Origin: DATFKA01 sp035268885
Lineage (GTDB): Bacteria > Bacteroidota > Bacteroidia > Chitinophagales > Saprospiraceae
NCBI GenBank assembly: GCA_035268885.1
Contig: DATFKA010000123.1
Location: 1 to 64,000, forward strand
DNA: 64,000 nt
Direction: 5' to 3'
Made by a program: the position numbers and the translations under genes. This document shows positions 1-8,802 of this stretch, piece by piece. The notes under the pieces are model-generated. The model had not been told where the DNA came from, did not search any database, and worked only from the letters and a program-made list of their open reading frames with translations. Positions within the stretch are counted from its first letter, which is position 1; every line of letters starts with the position of its first letter.

Positions 1-72
1 TTTATGATTTATGACGGCATCTTTTTCACCTACTCTGCGTTAAAAACTGCTACTGGTGTTAACCACACGCAG

Positions 73-96
73 TTTTTGCCTTGATTAGGCAAAAAA
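73..96 (-). terminator. Hairpin downstream of psd
   Basis: Arms TTTTTGCC (73-80) and GGCAAAAA (88-95) are perfectly complementary around a 7-nt loop. The hairpin lies about 60 bases past the psd stop on the minus strand. The T-rich part is inside the arm rather than after it, so it could terminate transcription in either direction, but this is not certain. Nothing else is recognisable in bases 1-155. Confidence 0.4.
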
Positions 97-155
97 TCTG
101 CTCGGTCAAAATCTAAACTTCAATATTGTGAACTACTTACATTTTAATACTGCAA

Positions 156-830
156 TTAAATCTCTGCAATTAGGTCCAGGTTCCCTTTGACCTCTTGGCC
201 TGGCGCCACCTTTATTTTGGCCTCCAGGGGTAAAAATAAATCTACTCTTGAGCCAAATTTAATAAAGCCTAGTTCCTGTCCCTGCTTTACTTGTTCCCCC
301 TTTTGCACGTAAGTGCGAATACGGCGTGCTACGGCACCAGCAATTTGCCTGATCAGAATGGGTGCCTTATTCGTCTGAATGACCGTAGTGGTGCGCTCGT
401 TTTCCGCAGAAGATTTGGGATGCCAGGCTACGAAATACCGTCCGGGATGGTGTTTTACGTAAGTAACCTTACCACCTATCGGCACCCGATTGACGTGAAC
501 ATTCAAGGGGGACATGAAAATGGAGATTTGAATACGACGATCCTGAAAATATTCTTTTTCTTCGGTCTCCTCAATAACTACTACTTTACCGTCGGCAGGC
601 GCATAGATCCAGCGCTCGTCTTCTTTGGCGGTTTCGCGTACCGGATGCCGAAAAAAGGAAATGATCAGCCCCCAAAAGATAAGGGCCGCCACCAATAAGA
701 CGTAAAATAACCAGCTGGGAACAAAAAGCGAAAAGCCCCAGAGTAATCCAGCCAGGATCAAAAAGAAAACCGCTATGGGTTTTACCCCTTCTTTATGGAT
801 TCGCATATGAAAATTCGATAAATCGATCAT
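156..830 (-). CDS. psd: Phosphatidylserine decarboxylase proenzyme
   Basis: The enzyme decarboxylates phosphatidylserine to phosphatidylethanolamine at the inner membrane. At 224 residues it is the short (PSD-A type) form. Two hydrophobic segments (about residues 18-60) anchor the N-terminus. PADGKV and the NVHVNR motif supply the Asp and His of the self-processing triad. Gly193-Ser194 (FIKFGSRVD) is the expected autocleavage site, which would generate an alpha chain with an N-terminal pyruvoyl group. The gene begins 6 bases after cdsA ends, so the two steps of phospholipid synthesis are co-transcribed. The intermediate enzyme (PssA) is not in the window. Family assignment is firm; the cleavage site is inferred by homology. 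Confidence 0.95.
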   Translation of the reverse strand: MIDLSNFHMRIHKEGVKPIAVFFLILAGLLWGFSLFVPSWLFYVLLVAALIFWGLIISFFRHPVRETAKEDERWIYAPADGKVVVIEETEEKEYFQDRRIQISIFMSPLNVHVNRVPIGGKVTYVKHHPGRYFVAWHPKSSAENERTTTVIQTNKAPILIRQIAGAVARRIRTYVQKGEQVKQGQELGFIKFGSRVDLFLPLEAKIKVAPGQEVKGNLDLIAEI

Positions 831-836
831 TCGAAA

Positions 837-1679
837 TTAAATGAGCCCCGCAAAAATAAGAAATGCGGCAACAAAAGGTACGGAAAACAGAAAAGCATCG
901 AAACGATCCAGAAAACCACCATGCCCGGGAAGCAGGCCGCTACTATCTTTAATGACCAGACTGCGTTTGATCATGGACTCCACCAGATCACCCACGCCTC
1001 CCGCCAGGCTAATAATCAGCGCAAGGACCAACCAGATGCCAAAGGAAAATTGCGGGAAAACCAAACTAACCGGAAAGGCAATAATGAGCGTGGTAATAAT
1101 AGCACCAATGGTCCCCTCCCAGGTTTTATTGGGAGATATACGCGGGAAGAGATGATGTTTACCGTAGTTAGAGCCAATGAGGTAGGCGGCCGTATCGTTG
1201 GTCCAAATGAGAAGTACCGTCCCCAGAACAATGTGCATCTGGTAGGCGCCCTCACTAAAGGCAATGGTGTTTAAAATACCAAAAGGGGCACCAATGTAGA
1301 CGATCCCAAGAACGACAAATCCCAAATATTGCAGGGCATTTTTGGAAGTCTTAAATAATTCAATCACAAAGGTGATAAAAAAGCCCACCAGGTAAAGGAG
1401 GATGATTTTGAAGATCCAGTCACTACTCAGGCTTACCCACTGTAGCTGCACCAATGCCGTAAGTATGAAAGGGGCGAGACCCAGCGTCATCGCGAAAGTG
1501 TTGCGTAGTCGAGATTTTTCGATGTCCCTGCCCAGTACCAGGCTGTAAAATTCCCAGAGGCAAAGAAAGTTAATCCCTGCGAAAAGTAATACATAGGTGT
1601 AGGCACCCGCCAACATACCGATCAGCATAATGGCCACAAATAGGCTTGCCGTAAGTACGCGTATCTTAATTGTACTCAT
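837..1679 (-). CDS. cdsA: Phosphatidate cytidylyltransferase
   Basis: Makes CDP-diacylglycerol from phosphatidate and CTP, the branch-point precursor for all phospholipids. The protein is a polytopic membrane protein with many hydrophobic helices. The family signature is complete near the C-terminus: PNKTWEGTIG, then GDLVESMIKR, IKDSS and LPGHGGFLDRFDA, which carry the metal-binding acidic residues. The start at 1679 (MSTIKIRV) is preferred over an in-frame start 90 bases upstream, because the upstream version would run into the preceding CPBP gene. With this start the ATG overlaps the CPBP stop as ATGA, a sign of translational coupling. The length of 280 residues is usual for the family. Confidence 0.95.
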   Translation of the reverse strand: MSTIKIRVLTASLFVAIMLIGMLAGAYTYVLLFAGINFLCLWEFYSLVLGRDIEKSRLRNTFAMTLGLAPFILTALVQLQWVSLSSDWIFKIILLYLVGFFITFVIELFKTSKNALQYLGFVVLGIVYIGAPFGILNTIAFSEGAYQMHIVLGTVLLIWTNDTAAYLIGSNYGKHHLFPRISPNKTWEGTIGAIITTLIIAFPVSLVFPQFSFGIWLVLALIISLAGGVGDLVESMIKRSLVIKDSSGLLPGHGGFLDRFDAFLFSVPFVAAFLIFAGLI

Positions 1680-2602
1680 ATTTCTTCCTTGTCTGTCTGC
1701 CGATTTAAGCCAATGAAATAATAACTTAAGGCCAGTACACCGGCCAGCGAGAATAGCGCTAAGGCCCAATTGGGCGCCAGTGATTCCGCCAACTCTAGCT
1801 TTTCCATCTCCTCGGCGTAGAAATACTGTCCGACTACCTGCATCCCATTAAAGATGAAGTGCGCAAAGATAGGAATCCACAGGTTTCGGGACCAATAAAA
1901 TAAATAGCCCAGGACAGCACCCAGAAACATCCGGGGCAGAAAACCCTCAAATTGTAAGTGGATGGCACTAAAGATCAGGGCGGTTACCCAAACGGCTAAA
2001 TAGCCCTTCTGGAAGTAGCGCTCCAGTCTTTTTTGCAATAAGCCCCGAAAGATGAGTTCTTCGCCCACCGCCGGCAAAAGCGCGACCACGACCAGATTGA
2101 GTAATAGCTCCCACGGACTATTCATCGTGAGTACCGCCTGCAGCATGTTTTCGGCCGAAGCTTCCATCTGCGTCAGCGCATCGGGTAAAGGTAGTTGTCG
2201 ATTGAGGTAGTACAGCAGCTGAATAAAGGGAAAGCTAACCATCATAATCAGGATGCCCAGCCCTGCATTGGCAGACCGGACGGGCCGCCGAAAGCCCAGC
2301 TTTTGCCAAAAAGGTGCCCCATAGAAATAGGAAGCAAAGGCCAGTGCGGCTACCGTGAAAGTGAAAAGGTGGCTTAGCCCGTTGGCGATCCGAAGATAAT
2401 TGCGTTGGTTCAGGCTGGGATCCGTCCCGACGTCTCCCAGGCCCTCCATCGGCGAAAAACCAAACAGACTGCCGGCAAATAGTGCCAGTCCCGATCCAAT
2501 CATGGCGCCCAATAGGATGGCCAGGATCAAAAAGATGTAAAATACCAGGTCCCCTTTGTCATTATCCGAACCCGTTTGTCTGTTATCTATTATATTGGTC
2601 AT
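1676..2602 (-). CDS. CPBP family intramembrane metalloprotease/CAAX-type protease
   Basis: A multi-pass membrane protein of 308 residues in the ABI/CPBP (Rce1-like) family. All conserved motifs are present: EELIFRGLLQ (residues 181-190, the paired Glu and Arg), FSAIHLQFEG (His), and HFIFNG (His and Asn near the C-terminal helices). In eukaryotes the family cleaves prenylated proteins. Bacterial members are diverse membrane proteases, so the substrate here is unknown. It is the first gene of a minus-strand operon with cdsA and psd and overlaps cdsA by 4 bases, which suggests co-regulation with membrane lipid synthesis. A divergent gene, pdxJ, starts about 60 bases away. Confidence 0.88.
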   Translation of the reverse strand: MTNIIDNRQTGSDNDKGDLVFYIFLILAILLGAMIGSGLALFAGSLFGFSPMEGLGDVGTDPSLNQRNYLRIANGLSHLFTFTVAALAFASYFYGAPFWQKLGFRRPVRSANAGLGILIMMVSFPFIQLLYYLNRQLPLPDALTQMEASAENMLQAVLTMNSPWELLLNLVVVALLPAVGEELIFRGLLQKRLERYFQKGYLAVWVTALIFSAIHLQFEGFLPRMFLGAVLGYLFYWSRNLWIPIFAHFIFNGMQVVGQYFYAEEMEKLELAESLAPNWALALFSLAGVLALSYYFIGLNRQTDKEEI

Positions 2603-2609
2603 AATTTTG
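2575..2609 (+). promoter_or_regulatory. Candidate promoter for pdxJ
   Basis: TAATTTTG (2602-2609) matches the Bacteroidota -7 consensus TAnnTTTG. A TTTG at 2575-2578 lies 23 bases upstream, at the long end of the accepted -33/-7 spacing. It would start a transcript about 45 bases before the pdxJ ATG. This is consensus matching only. Confidence 0.5.
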
Positions 2610-2662
2610 CTTTGTATCCAATTCCAATCCCGCTAATGCAACAATTCAACAAATTTTATAGT

Positions 2663-3376
2663 ATGACAAAGTTAAGTGTAAATATCAATAAGGTCGCATT
2701 AATCCGAAATTCTAGAAAAGGAAACTTCCCTGACTTGTATAAGTTCGCCAGGGATGCCGAAAAGTTCGGTGGCCAGGGCATTACCGTACATCCGCGGCCC
2801 GACGAGCGACACATCCGCTACGCGGACATCCCTATCTTGAAAAAGCAGGTAAATACAGAGTTCAATATTGAGGGCTACCCCAGCGAACGCTTTATGGAGC
2901 TGGTACTGGCCAATCCGCCCCACCAGTGTACCCTGGTACCCGACGATCCGACGGTACTGACTTCCGATCAGGGTTGGGATACTATCGAGCAAAAGGATTT
3001 ACTGACGGAGGTCACCCAACGATTACAGGCGGCGGGTATCCGCGTCTCCATTTTCGTGGATCCGATCGAGCGCTTTGTAGAAGGCGCCAAAGGCGTCGGT
3101 GCGGATCGCATTGAATTTTACACGGGAGATTACGCGAAGGCTTTCGCCAAAAATCCGGCAGAAGCGGTGGCTGCCCATACGCGTTGTGGCCAACTGGCCC
3201 AGGAGATTAGTTTGGGAGTTAATGCCGGACATGATCTCAATCTCGACAATCTGGCTTTCTATAAAAAACAGGTGCCCGGGCTATTGGAAGTGTCTATCGG
3301 CCACGCTCTAATTGCCGATGCCTTATATTATGGTCTCAGTAATACCATCCAGATGTACCTGAAGTGTCTGGAGTAG
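2663..3376 (+). CDS. pdxJ: Pyridoxine 5'-phosphate synthase
   Basis: PdxJ condenses 1-deoxyxylulose 5-phosphate with 3-amino-2-oxopropyl phosphate to give pyridoxine 5'-phosphate, the ring-closing step of the DXP-dependent vitamin B6 pathway. The sequence shows the family start MTKLSVNINKVALIRNSR, then HPRPDERHIR, FVDP and NAGHDLN motifs, and a single-domain TIM barrel of 237 residues, the normal length. An in-frame start 87 bases upstream would overlap the divergent CPBP gene and the promoter-like box, so ATG 2663 is chosen. It stands alone between a divergent operon and the SusC operon. Confidence 0.95.
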   Translation: MTKLSVNINKVALIRNSRKGNFPDLYKFARDAEKFGGQGITVHPRPDERHIRYADIPILKKQVNTEFNIEGYPSERFMELVLANPPHQCTLVPDDPTVLTSDQGWDTIEQKDLLTEVTQRLQAAGIRVSIFVDPIERFVEGAKGVGADRIEFYTGDYAKAFAKNPAEAVAAHTRCGQLAQEISLGVNAGHDLNLDNLAFYKKQVPGLLEVSIGHALIADALYYGLSNTIQMYLKCLE

Positions 3377-3394
3377 GGGGCCTGTGTCGTGTGT

Positions 3395-3425
3395 CATGTG
3401 GTCACATTGTCGTGTAGACCACATG
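3395..3425. repeat. CATGTGGTC hairpin repeat after pdxJ
   Basis: CATGTGGTC (3395-3403) and GACCACATG (3417-3425) form a perfect 9-bp stem with a 13-nt loop, 19 bases past the pdxJ stop. The same word family recurs at 37986-38040 and, without a clear second arm, at 54843-54875. It may act as a terminator for pdxJ, though no T-run follows. Confidence 0.6.
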
Positions 3426-3610
3426 CTCCCCACCCCCAGGCAGCGTTTTGCAAAATGCATACGTTAAGTAAACGTAATTACTGTTAAGGCTTTTAACAAA
3501 ATCGGATACGTATCTACAATGAAAATCCCCCATTAGCTGTTCCCGCTCTAATGAAAAGGTTTAAAGAAGAATATTATTCTGCCATGTGTATGTAGGAACT
3601 GGTTTTGTTC

Positions 3611-3618
3611 TAAATTTG
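3611..3618 (+). promoter_or_regulatory. Candidate -7 box for the SusC operon
   Basis: TAAATTTG matches the Bacteroidota -7 consensus TAnnTTTG. No good TTTG is found 19 bases upstream, so support is partial. It lies about 140 bases before the SusC start. The remainder of the 384-base gap (3377-3760) is AT-rich and shows no gene. Confidence 0.4.
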
Positions 3619-3760
3619 AAACATAGAAAAGATGCCTAATCGCTTGGCCGTTGTAAAAAAAAACAACTTTATATAGAAGTATTAAGGAAATGTTATGGGA
3701 AAATTAAAAAATCCCATATTTTGCGATCACAATTTTTTTTGAATTAAAATTCGAATTAGT

Positions 3761-6700
3761 ATGAAAAAACTCTCACTAGTACTCTCGTTAGTGCTCTTTG
3801 TCATGGGTACGACCCTTGCACAAAGAACTATCACAGGTACTGTTACCGACGAGTCTGGCGAAACACTTATTGGTGCTTCGATTCTCGTTAAGGGAACAAC
3901 GACAGGTGCTGTTACAGACATTGATGGTACCTACTCGATTACGGTACCAGAAGGCAGCAACATTTTGCAATTTAGCTACACGGGTTATGCCACGCAGGAA
4001 GTGCCCTTGAGCGCTTCTAATGCAGTTGACGTAATTATGGTGTCAAGTGCGGAAGTATTTGACGAACTGGTAGTAACCGGTCTTGGTATTGAAAAAGAAA
4101 AGAAAGCACTTGGTTTCGGGGTCTCTACCCTGACTAACGAAGCGCTGACTGCTCGCCAGGAGACGGATGTTGCGCGTTTATTACGCGGACAAGCGACCGG
4201 TGTTGACATTACACAAACTTCGGGTCTGGCCGGTTCGGGTACGAACATTATTATCCGTGGTTTCTCTTCCATCACTGGTTCTAACCAGCCATTATTCGTA
4301 GTGGATGGTGTACCTTTTAACACCTCTCAGAATACGGGTGGACAGGGCTTTACCTCAGGTGGTGCTTCGGCTTCTTCCCGTTTCATGGATTTAGATCCTA
4401 ACGTGATTGAAGAAATCTCTATCCTGAAGGGTCTATCGGCTACCGTACTTTATGGTGAGGCTGGACGTAACGGGGTGGTACTGGTTACCACCAAAAACGG
4501 TAAGGCTGGTGCTGGCGCTACCAAAGGTATGGAAGTCAGTGTGACGCAGTCGGTTTTCCAATCTGAGATTGCGAACATGCCGGATTACCAGGATACTTAT
4601 GGTAACGGATTTAACGCCGGTTTCGGTTGGTTCTTCTCGAACTGGGGAGCGGCCTTCGATGACCTGAGACCTTCCTCTTATGGTTCTGATTACCAGGGAG
4701 AAAGAGATGGCCGGGCGCTGATCACCCACCCTTACGATCAGTCGCGTTACGCGGATGCTTTTCCTGAGTTTGCGGGTGCGGAATATGTGCACCAGCCTTA
4801 CGAAAGTGTAGAGGAGTTCTTTACACCAGGTCTATCTTCTAACACCAACGTGTCTATCCAGTCTAGCCTGGGGAACAACTCTTCCATTTCTGCCACTTAT
4901 TCTTATCTGACGGAAGAAGGGTTCTTACCTCGTCTGGATGATCAAAGAGACAATGAACGCTCTAACTTCGTGGATAAGCACAACTTTGGTCTGGGAGCTA
5001 AAACCAAGCTGGCCAATGGAATTGGTCTGAAGGGTACCTTCAACTACGTAAATACGGACCGTAGAACACCCCTTACTTCTCCTGCTTTCGGTGGGTCAGG
5101 TAGTGGTCTTTTTGCGGCGATTCTGTTTACGCCACGTTCAATCGACCTGATGAATCTGCCTTATCAGAACCCTATTGATGGTAGTACGGTTTATTACCGT
5201 CGTGGTTCGGTTATTGAGAATCCACGCTGGGTACTGAACAACTCCGCTCAGACGGAAAATGTACAGCGCTTTTTCTCGACGATGGAAGCAGATTACGAAT
5301 TTTCTGATAACTTTAGATTATTATATCGTTTGGGTATCGATAGCTACAGTCAGCGCAACCAGCGTTACCAAAACAAAGGTGGGGTGGCGATTTCTAATGG
5401 TTTAGGTATCCTCAATACGACGACTACTAGCAACCGCATTACGGAGCAGTTATTAAATGGTCTGTATAATTTCCAAATAACGGACGATCTGACGATTGAT
5501 GGGGTAGTTGGGGTGAACTTGCGGAGAATTACTCGTGACTTTACAGGAGCATTCTCTTCTCAGCAGTTTGTATACGGTCTGATCAATCATGGTAACTTTA
5601 TTGATCACGATTCCAATTCTTTCCTTACAGAGGAAAATACCTTAGGGGTATTCGCTACGGCAACTTTGGGTTATAAGAACTATTTATACGTAAACCTGCA
5701 AGCACGTAATGACTGGACTTCTACGTTGGAGCAGAATAATAACTCGGTTCTTTATCCTTCGGCTTCTTTGTCCTTTGTACCAACGGATGCTTTCTCGGGG
5801 CTACAAAACAGCTCTGTACTGAACTATCTGAAACTGCGGGTAGGATACGGTACTTCTGCGGGTTATCCAGATCCTTATTCTACGAGAAGTGTACTGGATG
5901 CTAGCACGCGTCAGTTTATCACGCCTGGTGGTACGGTATTGAACACCAACTCAGTAGCGAACTTCCTGGGTAACCGGAACTTGACTCGCGAGTTGTTCGA
6001 AGAGATCGAAGGTGGGGTAGAAGCCCGCTTCCTGCAAAACCGTGTGGGTATTGATCTGTCTTTATACCAAAAGACTTCTCGGGATCTGATTATCAACCTG
6101 CCGCTGGATCCTGCAACGGGTTATACTTCGACTACGGTAAATGCAGCTGAAGTAGAAAACCGCGGGGTAGAGCTAGGTTTAAACATCACACCAGTCATCG
6201 CCGGTGATTTCCGCTGGGACATCACGCTGAACTATACCAGAAACGTCAGTAATGTAAATTCCATCATCGATGGGGTAGATCAAGTGAATATTGCTGGTTA
6301 TTCTAACCTGGGTAACTATGCGATTCCGGGTGAGCAGTACGGTATGCTTTGGGGTGAGCGTTTCCTAAGAGATGAAAATGGTCAAATTATTGTGAATGGT
6401 CAAGGGGGGTACAACTTTGCTCCAGATGGAGTTATTGGTGACCCTAACCCTGATTTCCAGGCGAACTGGATCAACAATATTTCCTGGAAAGGTTTGAGCT
6501 TTGGCTTCCAGTGGCAGTACATTCAGGGTGGAGACATCTACTCTTCCACAGTGGGTGCTCTGTTAGCACGTGGTAACACGACTGATACTGACTTTGACAG
6601 AAACGTGCCTATTGTTTTACCTAACGGTGTAAAAGCGGACGGTACGCCTAACGATATTCAAGTATACATTGGTGATGAGGCCTTTAATACCTTCTTTACC

Positions 6701-6976
6701 GCCGAGGGTGCAGTAGTAGATGCTACGGTACTTCGTCTGCGTCAGATTTCTCTGGCCTACGCCTTACCTAAGAGTATACTGGATAAGACACCATTCGGTC
6801 GAATGGGGATTACCGTATCGGGTGAAAACCTTTGGTTCAACGCTCCTAACGTACCGGCAGGTATCAACTTCGATCCTGAGGTAGCTAGTTTAGGGGTAGG
6901 TAACGGACGTGGTTTTGACTTCCGTACGGCACCTACGGCTGCCAAGTATGGAGTAACCATTAATGCTACCTTCTAA
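3761..6976 (+). CDS. SusC/RagA family TonB-linked outer membrane transporter
   Basis: A 1071-residue TonB-dependent outer membrane channel that takes up nutrient oligomers together with a SusD-type lipoprotein lid. The sequence shows a signal peptide (residues 1-20, ending LAQ), a carboxypeptidase-regulatory-like beta domain (about 22-105, TITGTVTDESGETLIGAS), a plug domain (about 115-240, with FVVDGVPF and TVLYGEAGRNGVVLVTTK) and a C-terminal beta-barrel rich in aromatic and polar alternation. The SusD partner follows after 48 bases. The carboxypeptidase-like N-domain marks the SusC class and not a siderophore receptor. The substrate cannot be read from sequence: no glycoside hydrolase, sulfatase or peptidase is linked directly, and no TonB box extension or regulator is present. 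Confidence 0.95.
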   Translation: MKKLSLVLSLVLFVMGTTLAQRTITGTVTDESGETLIGASILVKGTTTGAVTDIDGTYSITVPEGSNILQFSYTGYATQEVPLSASNAVDVIMVSSAEVFDELVVTGLGIEKEKKALGFGVSTLTNEALTARQETDVARLLRGQATGVDITQTSGLAGSGTNIIIRGFSSITGSNQPLFVVDGVPFNTSQNTGGQGFTSGGASASSRFMDLDPNVIEEISILKGLSATVLYGEAGRNGVVLVTTKNGKAGAGATKGMEVSVTQSVFQSEIANMPDYQDTYGNGFNAGFGWFFSNWGAAFDDLRPSSYGSDYQGERDGRALITHPYDQSRYADAFPEFAGAEYVHQPYESVEEFFTPGLSSNTNVSIQSSLGNNSSISATYSYLTEEGFLPRLDDQRDNERSNFVDKHNFGLGAKTKLANGIGLKGTFNYVNTDRRTPLTSPAFGGSGSGLFAAILFTPRSIDLMNLPYQNPIDGSTVYYRRGSVIENPRWVLNNSAQTENVQRFFSTMEADYEFSDNFRLLYRLGIDSYSQRNQRYQNKGGVAISNGLGILNTTTTSNRITEQLLNGLYNFQITDDLTIDGVVGVNLRRITRDFTGAFSSQQFVYGLINHGNFIDHDSNSFLTEENTLGVFATATLGYKNYLYVNLQARNDWTSTLEQNNNSVLYPSASLSFVPTDAFSGLQNSSVLNYLKLRVGYGTSAGYPDPYSTRSVLDASTRQFITPGGTVLNTNSVANFLGNRNLTRELFEEIEGGVEARFLQNRVGIDLSLYQKTSRDLIINLPLDPATGYTSTTVNAAEVENRGVELGLNITPVIAGDFRWDITLNYTRNVSNVNSIIDGVDQVNIAGYSNLGNYAIPGEQYGMLWGERFLRDENGQIIVNGQGGYNFAPDGVIGDPNPDFQANWINNISWKGLSFGFQWQYIQGGDIYSSTVGALLARGNTTDTDFDRNVPIVLPNGVKADGTPNDIQVYIGDEAFNTFFTAEGAVVDATVLRLRQISLAYALPKSILDKTPFGRMGITVSGENLWFNAPNVPAGINFDPEVASLGVGNGRGFDFRTAPTAAKYGVTINATF

Positions 6977-7024
6977 ATTTGATCGCATTTAGTTAATCGT
7001 TTAACTAAACGTAAAAAAAGTAAT

Positions 7025-8731
7025 ATGAAATTAATTAATAAATTATTTTTGATAGCGCTGGTATTGGGCTTCACCCTGTCCTGTGAAAATACAAGACTGG
7101 ACTTGCTGGAAAACCCTAATGCCGTTACGCCAGAAAACGCAAGTTTAAATGACTTGTACAATAGCATCCAGCTAGGATTTAGAAACACTTACAACAGTGC
7201 CCAGGGTACTCCGGGAGCAATTGCTCGTATGTACCATTTGGGGGGCGCCTTTGTTTACAGAGGTACCGTAGACCAAACGACGTTTAACGGTCTTTGGAAT
7301 AATGCCTATGCTGGTTTACTTCCAGACGTAGATGCGCTGATAGCTCTGGCCGATCCAAATGGTTTTGATATACACGCTGGTTCTGCTAAGATTTTAAAGG
7401 CTTACACTTTAATGGTTTTGGTAGATTTAATGGGTGAGGTACCCAACACAGAAGCCCTTCAGGGAACGGATGTTATCTCTCCACCTTCTGATCCGGGCGA
7501 GAATGTTTATGCCGACGCGATTGCGCTAATCGATGAAGCGGTTGCCCAATTATCTGGTACTAATGCAGCCGCCCCTGCCTACGATAGCTTCTTTGACGGT
7601 GATGCGGATAGCTGGATTAAATTCGGTAATACCCTGAAGCTCAGAGCAGCTTTGAATACGGGCGATGCCGGTGCCATCAATTCGCTGGTTAGCGGAGGTA
7701 ATATTATCACTGCTGCGGACGAAGATGCGGCCTTTAACTATGGTAATACACGGACTAACCCTAACTCTCGCCATCCATTCTATAACAACCATTATGAGGT
7801 AGGTGATGGTGCCTATCTGTCTAATTATTACATGTGGTTGTTCATTGGTGAGCAGGAAGATGTGGATGGGACTGATATTGTAGATCCCCGTGCTAATTAC
7901 TATTTCTACCGTAAAATAGAAGATGCTGCCGCGCAGGATCAGACCACTTACGGCTGTAATGAATCTCTTTTGCCGGATCAATCTGCTGCTCCCGATCACT
8001 GGGAGAACTTTGCAGACGAACTGCCTTATTGCATCGTACCGAATACGGGTTATTCCGGAAGAGATCACCTGAATGGCCAGGGTATTCCACCCGATGGTCC
8101 CATTCGTACTTCCTACGGTCTGTACCCGGGAGGTGGCCAGTTTGACGATGCTTCCTTCGAGGATACTCGTCAGGGTGGTTCTACCGGAGGTTTAGGTCAA
8201 GGTATTCTGCCAGTGATGATTTCGCCAATGGTAGACCTGTTGAGAGCAGAAGCTGCCCTCACTTTGGGTACCAACGATGATGCAAGAGCATTGCTGGAAA
8301 GCGGTATTCGTGCGTCTTTTGCTAAGGCCGAAAGTTTCGAGTCCCTGGTTTCTAGCACAGTGAATGCAATCGTTATTGTGAGAGGGGAAGAAGTTAATAT
8401 CAAGGAGCGGTACGGTATCACTGCAGACAAAGTAGACAGCTACGTAGACAAAGTACTGGCGGTATACGATGCGGGAGATGCTGATACCAAGTTGGACCTT
8501 GTCGTCAAGGAACTGTACAAAGCATCTTGGGGTAACGGTCTGGAAGCCTATAATGCTTACCGCAGAACGGGTAAGCCAAACGGTATTCAACCCGGTCTGG
8601 AAGTAGATTTCGGTGACTTCCCACATACTATCCTGTATCCGGATGTTCACGTGAACAGAAACGCCAACGTTGATCAGAGAGACTTCGCTGATCGGGTGTT
8701 CTGGGCGGACGGTGCCTTAGATCTGTATTAA
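7025..8731 (+). CDS. SusD/RagB family outer membrane lipoprotein
   Basis: Surface-exposed substrate-binding lid of the SusCD complex, 568 residues. A lipoprotein signal ends in LSC with Cys20 as the lipidation site, followed by acidic ENTRLD. The typical early SusD feature is seen (YNSIQLGFRNTYNSAQG, then a TPR-like helical body with WNNAYAGLLPDVDALIALAD and ILKAYTLMVLVDLMGEVP). The C-terminal part carries the family pattern EELYKASWGNGLEAYNAYRR-like, ending in the usual conserved tail. It resembles the SusD-like_2 subgroup often paired with peptide or unknown-substrate SusCs. That subgroup call is by recollection and is less certain than the family. Confidence 0.93.
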   Translation: MKLINKLFLIALVLGFTLSCENTRLDLLENPNAVTPENASLNDLYNSIQLGFRNTYNSAQGTPGAIARMYHLGGAFVYRGTVDQTTFNGLWNNAYAGLLPDVDALIALADPNGFDIHAGSAKILKAYTLMVLVDLMGEVPNTEALQGTDVISPPSDPGENVYADAIALIDEAVAQLSGTNAAAPAYDSFFDGDADSWIKFGNTLKLRAALNTGDAGAINSLVSGGNIITAADEDAAFNYGNTRTNPNSRHPFYNNHYEVGDGAYLSNYYMWLFIGEQEDVDGTDIVDPRANYYFYRKIEDAAAQDQTTYGCNESLLPDQSAAPDHWENFADELPYCIVPNTGYSGRDHLNGQGIPPDGPIRTSYGLYPGGGQFDDASFEDTRQGGSTGGLGQGILPVMISPMVDLLRAEAALTLGTNDDARALLESGIRASFAKAESFESLVSSTVNAIVIVRGEEVNIKERYGITADKVDSYVDKVLAVYDAGDADTKLDLVVKELYKASWGNGLEAYNAYRRTGKPNGIQPGLEVDFGDFPHTILYPDVHVNRNANVDQRDFADRVFWADGALDLY

Positions 8732-8745
8732 TTTATGCATTAATT

Positions 8746-8776
8746 CTGTCTGACCTTCTATTAGATGGTCAGACAG
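8746..8776 (+). other. Intercistronic hairpin between susD-like gene and lipoprotein gene
   Basis: CTGTCTGACC (8746-8755) and GGTCAGACAG (8767-8776) form a perfect 10-bp stem with an 11-nt loop in the 71-base gap. No T-run follows, so it is unlikely to be a full terminator. It is more likely an mRNA-stabilising or attenuating element that sets the ratio of SusCD to the downstream lipoprotein. Confidence 0.6.
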
Positions 8777-8802
8777 GGTTAATTAAAAGAGAATGACTAA
8801 TT

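Noticed and set aside
8192..8650. Long antisense open frame within the susD-like gene
   Set aside because: Shadow of a strong coding sequence, with low-complexity residues and no start context.
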